Positions 59,701-64,000 of a stretch of 64,000 nt of DNA are shown one piece after another (position 1 is the first letter of the stretch; each line of letters starts with the position of its first letter). The DNA is from Owenia fusiformis (taxonomy: Eukaryota; Annelida; Polychaeta; Sabellida; Oweniidae): the NCBI GenBank assembly GCA_903813345.2, contig CAIIXF020000010.1, positions 19,975,181 through 20,039,180 on the forward strand. The letters are read 5' to 3'. The translations under genes were made by a program, and so were the position numbers. Under the pieces are notes generated by a model. That model was not told the origin of the DNA, made no database searches, and was given only the letters and a program-made list of their open reading frames with translations.

Positions 59701-60732
59701 GTATTGAGATGACATCATCGCTGATTGGTTTAGCGAGTCGATCGTTCATTGGTTTAAAAGTAGGTCAATTTGAAAACTTTGAAAAGCCAAGATGGAGGGT
59801 AAGTACTTCTGGGAAAGGAGGTGTGCGAAGGACAGTGTAGACACTAAGGGGCTGAAACCTGCTGGTCAAAATGATATTACGGACCAGTTGCAATGTTATT
59901 TTCCTATACCTAGTGAAAAAATCAACTGGTCCGTATCAAAAGTAACCAGATAATGACCAGTGGACCGGCTGTTAATGACAACACTGGCGAAGGAGGAAAT
60001 GGTATGTCATCAATTGAATCATGGGGTTTTCCCTCCTCTTGATCAGTGAGTTAGGTGTCAGTTCATCTATCACTTGGTCTGTCCTTTGCCATCTTTTAAG
60101 TTTTCTCGGTTTTGAGAAACTCGTCATTTTGATTGTAAAAATCACATTTTGTTAATAAATCACTGAGTGTGGCATAGGCGTAGCCAGGGGCTTGCGATGG
60201 GTGTGATCGATGAGTATGCTTAGTATAAATCACTGTGTTAGTAGAGGAACTATGGGCCCCTTGTACAAAGCTGTATTTCATCTGGTGTAAACTGTTATAT
60301 CCTTGAATGTGACAAGGGCACCTTGGTTAAATTCAGTGTGGAGGTCTTGACAACTCATCTCAAGACAACTCAATTGCAAGGTCCCAAGTTTCTGAAAGTC
60401 TCTGCTTATGGCATCTCTTTCTCATTCAGGAATGATTTGATACCCTAGAGTAATAATATGAAATATACTAGTGAAACAATCATTTTTCAATTTTCATGCC
60501 AAAAACCTCTGTACATGTATATGCATCACAAAATTTATCTACCATTTTGCTTATCTGCTTCATGTATTATTACACCCTTATGTGCATGTGCTGATATATT
60601 GTACACCATCCCATATTTTTACGTTAACAATTTTATGACTCTCTACTTTCAGTAAAAGAAAAAGCAGATAAATTTAAATCACAATTAGCTCACCTTAAAG
60701 CCTTTGCCCATAGAGGAAAACAAGAACTGTGA
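56583..60732 (+). CDS. MYDGF: Myeloid-derived growth factor (MYDGF, UPF0556 family)
   Basis: Five coding exons (56583-56744, 58376-58426, 58637-58780, 59387-59447, 60653-60732) join in phase into 165 residues; the human protein has 173. Residues 1-24 form a signal peptide with a hydrophobic core (FLNLFIFCVFLA) and a likely cut after TRA. The mature chain matches the family throughout: NFDVKPGGHTQSF (human AFDVRPGGVVHSF), FTYACQGGTKEEW (FTYASQGGTNEQW), RPGGTSYLFFEHFKLEISGA (RPQGKSYLYFTQFKAEVRGA), PLEPNEFKI, and FKSQLAHLKAFA. Cys59 and Cys88 keep the exact 29-residue spacing of the conserved disulfide; Cys65 is extra. The end, KQEL, is a KDEL-like retrieval signal (RTEL in human), so the protein should shuttle through ER and Golgi and may be secreted. 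The role outside vertebrates is not established. Confidence 0.96.
56745..58375 (+). other. MYDGF intron 1
   Basis: 1.6 kb, GT-AG, phase 0. Nearly two thirds of it is the hAT-like element at 57093-58133. A poly-C run lies near 56951-56962. Confidence 0.88.
57093..58133. mobile_element. hAT-like non-autonomous DNA transposon
   Basis: TAGTGTTGTTGCGAT (57093-57107) and the reverse complement of 58119-58133 (TAGTGTTGTCGCGAT) match at 14 of 15 positions. The flanks ATAGGCAT (57085-57092) and CTAGGCAT (58134-58141) match at 7 of 8, an 8-bp target duplication, the size typical of hAT transposons. The interior carries CGATACATCG and GCATCGATGT words common in this type of element. No transposase frame is seen, so it would need the enzyme from elsewhere. 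Length 1041 bp. Confidence 0.85.
58376..58426 (+). CDS. MYDGF: MYDGF exon 2
   Basis: A 51-base exon (residues 55-71) after TTATCTTTTCAG, phase 0 at both ends. It encodes GDFNCKFTYACQGGTKE with the first cysteine of the conserved disulfide and the family's FTYA-QGGT motif. Confidence 0.95.
58427..58636 (+). other. MYDGF intron 2 (210 bp)
   Basis: GT-AG, phase 0; nothing else recognised. Confidence 0.9.
58637..58780 (+). CDS. MYDGF: MYDGF exon 3
   Basis: A 144-base exon (residues 72-119), phase 0 at both ends. It starts EWVFAISHDDDESHWSCSVE with the second disulfide cysteine (Cys88) and continues with the strongly conserved RPGGTSYLFFEHFKLEISGA. Confidence 0.96.
58781..59386 (+). other. MYDGF intron 3
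   Basis: 606 bp, GT-AG, phase 0; about two thirds of it is a 25-bp minisatellite. Confidence 0.9.
58904..59305 (+). repeat. 25-bp minisatellite, about 16 units
   Basis: The unit TCTTAATGCAAGAGAAAAAC plus AGTGA repeats from 58904 to 59305. Some units are shortened (17-24 bp) and the A run varies from 3 to 7, as expected from replication slippage. Purine-rich GAGAAAAACAG units face the + strand. Confidence 0.95.
59387..59447 (+). CDS. MYDGF: MYDGF exon 4
   Basis: A 61-base exon after TTATTTATCTTCAG, ending with one base of a valine codon before GTAGGT. It encodes GKEDTPLEPNEFKINKKKNL, matching the human DVPLKTEEFEVTK region. Confidence 0.93.
59448..60652 (+). other. MYDGF intron 4
   Basis: 1.2 kb, GT-AG, phase 1. 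It contains the promoter-like cluster at 59709-59800 and a dispersed-repeat fragment near 60175-60205. Confidence 0.88.
59709..59806 (+). promoter_or_regulatory. Promoter-like cluster with ATG and splice donor inside MYDGF intron 4
   Basis: ATGACATCAT (59709-59718, CRE/ATF-like) is followed by two inverted CCAAT boxes, ATTGG at 59724-59728 and 59748-59752, exactly 24 bp apart. Then comes CCAAGATGGAGG (59787-59798), a close YY1-type start-site motif whose ATG (59792) is followed after two codons by the donor AGG/GTAAGT. This is what a compact promoter and first exon look like. It could start a short MYDGF isoform without a signal peptide, or a gene lying beyond the window; a repeat origin is also possible. 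Confidence 0.4.
60653..60732 (+). CDS. MYDGF: MYDGF exon 5 and C-terminus
   Basis: After CTACTTTCAG, the exon completes the valine codon and encodes KEKADKFKSQLAHLKAFAHR and GKQEL, then TGA at 60730-60732. FKSQLAHL matches FKAELSKL in human. KQEL at the extreme end is a plausible KDEL-receptor ligand. Confidence 0.94.
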
Positions 60733-61360
60733 TGTCATTATCGTGATGTTGAAATATGCAATAAGTCGGTGACAACAACATTCTCCAAATGCACCAGTTC
60801 CTCTCTGTTCTTCATTCATCTCTGCGGATGGTAAATCCTTACCATGTGTATTTGTTTGAATCAGCTTCTTAAAGATGGCTTCATCTACGTGTATTAGAGC
60901 TAACCTCTAGCCCAGGGTAGTCTATTTATTTTGCTGTTGATTTTTTCATTAAGAGACCACAACAGGGGTCATCCTATTGATTTCATCAATATTTATTATC
61001 AATATTAAGGAGCCCTCAATTTTTAAATTTTAATCAAACCAGTATTTTGTTTTGTCACCCACAAAGTGGGAAGAACGAGAGAATGACTCAACAAATCATC
61101 AACCAAGGATCATGATATTCATAGTCTATTGCAACAATAATATGGTATAATATTATTTAAAAAGATAAAATAAGCCATGCATGAGGATGACAATACCATG
61201 GTTACATGATCACAAAAAACACATAAATATATGTGTATAGTAATCTGTATGTCAGTGTGACAGTTGAATGCTCAAGACCAAATTGTATTTTATAAAACTT
61301 GTCATATTACTGTATCTTATTATAAAATAAAATAAAACAAGTATGTACATTAAATGTATA
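60733..61360 (+). other. Probable MYDGF 3' untranslated region
   Basis: AT-rich, no frame of note. It runs to two overlapping AATAAA signals (61326-61331 and 61331-61336) that are followed by a T-rich TTATTTGTTCTCTTT tract at about 61367-61381. Confidence 0.6.
61326..61336 (+). terminator. Double poly(A) signal of MYDGF
   Basis: Two AATAAA hexamers overlapping by one base, with a T-rich element about 35 bp downstream. Confidence 0.6.
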
Positions 61361-61381
61361 CAAATATTATTTGTTCTCTTT

Positions 61382-62180
61382 ACTAGGTTAACTTATGTAA
61401 TAGGCTGTAAAACTAGTACCAAATGAAGGCATATTGCTTTAGGGGTGGCCGGCTGTTTATTGCTAACTTACCAGTAACTCTTGGTACACACTTTGATTCA
61501 AGATGTTGGATTGACCTTCGATATATTATGGTAAAATGAGTCTCAGCTTTCTCTATTGTATTTAGAGGACTGTCAGTAGATGGCATGGCTAGATTGTTTT
61601 GGATTTTGTTGCACGACATGTAAATATTAATGAAACATCTCAAAATAAACATTAGTTTTTGGAGGTGTGATGTAGGGATATGGCGGGGGCATGTCCAGAG
61701 ACCCCAGGCAACACTAATCGCCACATTAGTTACTGAATTTCATTCCACAAATCGTCGCGTGAGAATAACTTTGTACTAACTGCCATTTTCAAAAAAATTG
61801 AGATAGACATGGAATTTTACTATTTGAAACACAGGCTTTCATCTCAGATACATGCCCCATCTCAATTCCCTCTCATTAAGCTAGAATTTAGTGTGAAATT
61901 GTACCATCTCCAGACAAACAGATTATTTCTAATTTCAAATTGTCATATCTGATATCAACTGTTTCAACCAATCAACTCTCTAAGAATTGGTCATGTGACT
62001 TGCAAAACTTGAAGTTATAACAATCTTATATTAAAACGAAGTATGCCAATATGCATGTTATTGTATCTAGAATGAAATAATGTTTTGTAACACAATACCA
62101 TGCCAGTTTCCATGCCTGGCCTTTCATGTTTTAGTTTTAGAACTATTACAAGTAGATCAAACAAGACACACAGTGATAAA
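61382..62180. other. Intergenic stretch, no gene seen
   Basis: No exon or RNA gene could be supported. A 103-codon minus-strand frame at 61413-61724 has no recognisable features. Confidence 0.55.
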
Positions 62181-62204
62181 TATCGCACTTTGAAGAGCAA
62201 ACTG

Positions 62205-63540
62205 GCCACCATGCAATTTACCCAGCATGGCCAAAACCTAATCAGACCTTGGCACTAGTCTGCTCTTGCATCTGTAAACATTTCAAGTTGACAAGGTTAG
62301 CGGTTTTCCTGCAATTTTGATGACAAGAATTTATTTGTAGTCTTGAACTTTGGGAAAATTTAGATAACATTGTTTGTGACCTAATTTGATGACCTTCGAC
62401 CCTGAAAATTTCACTTTTTCAGACCTCAGTAGGTGTTTTGTAATTAAGCTGACCTAAATTTAAATCCAAAATATCAATTTAGAAAATCAAATTTTTGACC
62501 TTTTCAAGGTCACTGAAGGTGAATGAAAGGTCAAATCTGAAATCTAAGGTCAGATTTGAACTTCTGAGAACTTGTAGATGTTTTTGAAAAAAAAATTTGG
62601 TCAATTTGGAGCAAGTTGAAAAATTCAAAATGGCCGCCAAATTGAAAAATTCAAAATGGCCACCATGTAATTCAGCCAGCATACACAAAACCTAATCAGA
62701 TCTTGGCAATAGTCTGCTCTTGCATCTGTAAAAATTTCAAGTTGAACGGATAAGTGGTTTTCCTGGAATTTTGATGACAAGATTTGTTGAAAAATTCAAA
62801 ATGGCCGCCACATAGTTTACCCAGCAGGCCCTTAACCTAATCAGATCTTGGCACTAGTCTGCTATTGCATGTGTAAAAATTTCAAGTTGAACAGGTTAGC
62901 GGTTTTCTTGGAATTTTGATGACAAGAATTGATTTGTAGTCTCAAACTTTGAGAAACTTGGATAACATTATTTGTGACCTAGTTTTATGACCTTGACCTT
63001 CGACCTTGAAAATTTAACTTTTTCAGACCTCAGTAGGTGTTTTGTAATTAAGCTGACCTAAATTTAAATCCAAAATATCAATTTAGAAAATCTACTTTTT
63101 TGACCTTTTCAAGGTCACTGAAGGTGAATGAAAGGTCAAATCTGAAATCTAAGGTCAGATTTGAACTTCTGAGAACTTGTAGATGTTTTTAAAAAAAAAA
63201 TTGGGTCAATTTGGAGCAAGTTGAAAAATTCAAAATGGCCGCCAAATTGAAAAATTCAAAATGGCCACCATGTAATTCAGCCAGCATACCCAAAACCTAA
63301 TCAGATCTTGGCAATAGTCTGCTCTTGCATCTGTAAAAATTTCAAGTTGAACGGATAAGTGGTTTTCCTGGAATTTTGATGACAAGATTTGTTGAAAAAT
63401 TCAAAATGGCCGCCACATATTTTACCCAGCATGCCCTAAACCTAATCAGATCTTGGTACTAGTCTGCTCTTGCATCTGTAAAAATTTCAAGTTGAACAGG
63501 TAAGCAGTTATCCTGGAAATTTGATGACAAGATTTGGTTT
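62205..63540 (+). repeat. Core repeats of element B, about 604-bp higher-order unit
   Basis: GACCTCAGTAGGTGTTTTG occurs at 62422 and 63026, 604 bp apart, and the sequence around it is nearly identical for several hundred bases. Each higher-order unit contains shorter CAAAATGGCC(G/A)CC monomers (about 62628, 62650, 62798, 63232, 63257, 63404), some back to back. The array is thus a two-level repeat. Confidence 0.9.
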
Positions 63541-63545
63541 ATGTC

Positions 63546-63611
63546 CCGCCCGCCCGCCCGCACGCCCGCACACCCGCACGCCCGCACGCCCGTACGCCCG
63601 TACGCCCGCCC
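63546..63611 (+). repeat. (CCCG)/(CCCGCACG)n microsatellite
   Basis: An interrupted run of CCCG, CACG and TACG units. It has the same position in element B as the GACG/GACA run has in element A. Confidence 0.9.
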
Positions 63612-63633
63612 AACAGCACAAGACGACGACAAT

Positions 63634-63657
63634 ATAGCACTTTTTCAAAGTGCGATA
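63634..63657 (+). other. Terminal hairpin of element B
   Basis: GCACTTT (63637-63643) pairs with AAAGTGC (63647-63653) around TTC, after GACGACAATATA and before GATAAAAAT. It is the counterpart of the hairpin at 3976-4003. Confidence 0.75.
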
Positions 63658-64000
63658 AAAATAAAATGATACAGTATGTGTAATCCCATGCATATTCAAA
63701 TTATATGCCCTCAATTACTCTTTGTATTATGGATGCTCATTGGATTATTCATGGCCACATGATATGAAATAGAATTACTAATTTCCTCGAAAATCTAAAT
63801 CCTTGCTACCAGGAAAGATGAAAAGTACAAATTAACAGTTAATTAGATCATGTGAGCAGTCAAAAGTACCCTTTATCTCCCCTGCTACCAGGTCTTATAG
63901 GGGTTTGAATGGCCAAATGCAATAGAAATGCATATACGAAGCTGTCATCATTAAATGTTGAAAATGAAAGACTACTTATTTGTTTCTTCAAATAAAGTAC
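63658..64000. other. Right-end non-coding stretch
   Basis: AT-rich, nothing recognised before the window ends. Confidence 0.6.

Larger units (their letters stand above)
62181..63657 (+). mobile_element. Pearl/HINE-like non-autonomous element B
   Basis: TATCGCACTTTGAA (62181-62194) is the exact reverse complement of TTCAAAGTGCGATA (63644-63657). Between the ends are core monomers carrying CAAAATGGCCGCC or CAAAATGGCCACC, ACCCAGCATGCCC and CCTAATCAGATCTTGG, then a CCCGCACG-type microsatellite (63546-63611), GACGACAATATAGC and a terminal hairpin GCACTTT/AAAGTGC followed by ATAAAA. The order is the same as in element A at the other end of the window, and the monomers share the ATGGC, ACCCAG-ATGCCC and CTAATCAGATC landmarks, but the end sequences and microsatellite motif differ. 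No coding capacity is seen. Confidence 0.75.

Noticed and set aside
63508-63714. 68-codon minus-strand frame rich in Arg, Ala and Gly
   Set aside because: Translation of the CCCGCACG microsatellite of element B.
1-64000. CRISPR arrays, bacterial operons, prophage or insertion sequences
   Set aside because: Introns, poly(A) signals and metazoan gene families show animal nuclear DNA; none of the regular spacer-repeat patterns or bacterial gene layouts are present.

Overview
This is animal nuclear DNA: AT-rich, mostly non-coding, with GT-AG introns, long 3' untranslated regions, microsatellites, minisatellites and many small non-autonomous transposons. The invertebrate-type versions of two metazoan genes, together with tandem-core/hairpin elements of the kind described in bivalves as pearl elements (Helitron-related HINEs), suggest a lophotrochozoan and probably a mollusc. 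The species cannot be read from the sequence.

Two protein-coding genes are supported, both on the + strand. (1) A ZNF608/ZNF609-family (Drosophila brakeless/scribbler family) nuclear zinc-finger cofactor has five coding exons at 34133-34840, 40775-41003, 44310-44397, 49493-52824 and 53066-53181. Their phases match exactly and give 1490 residues. (2) A MYDGF (myeloid-derived growth factor, UPF0556) gene has five coding exons at 56583-56744, 58376-58426, 58637-58780, 59387-59447 and 60653-60732. It encodes 165 residues with a signal peptide and a KQEL end. The two genes lie head to tail with about 3.4 kb between stop and start codons, most of it probably the ZNF609 3' UTR.

Layout: 1-21.7 kb holds no recognisable gene, but it carries a 2-kb pearl/HINE-like element (2024-4003), repeat fragments and a 63-bp minisatellite (19272-19649). 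A CCAAT/CCAAT/GC-box cluster near 21.73-21.77 kb is the best candidate promoter for the ZNF609 gene, which implies an intron of about 11.5 kb before the first coding exon. That inferred intron contains a perfect 87-bp inverted repeat (32492-32578 / 32672-32758), each arm of which looks like a small cryptic exon. 34-53 kb is the ZNF609 body, with CpG-bearing palindromes at 47.8-48.2 kb. 56.5-61.4 kb is MYDGF; its first intron holds a hAT-like element with an 8-bp target duplication and its third intron a 25-bp minisatellite. The right end (62181-63657) is a second pearl/HINE-like element built on the same plan as the one at the left end.

No system joining the two genes is visible; one protein should act in the nucleus and the other in the secretory pathway. 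The most unusual content is in the repeats: the shared architecture of the two end elements, the long perfect hairpin with splice-like signals, and the palindrome cluster.
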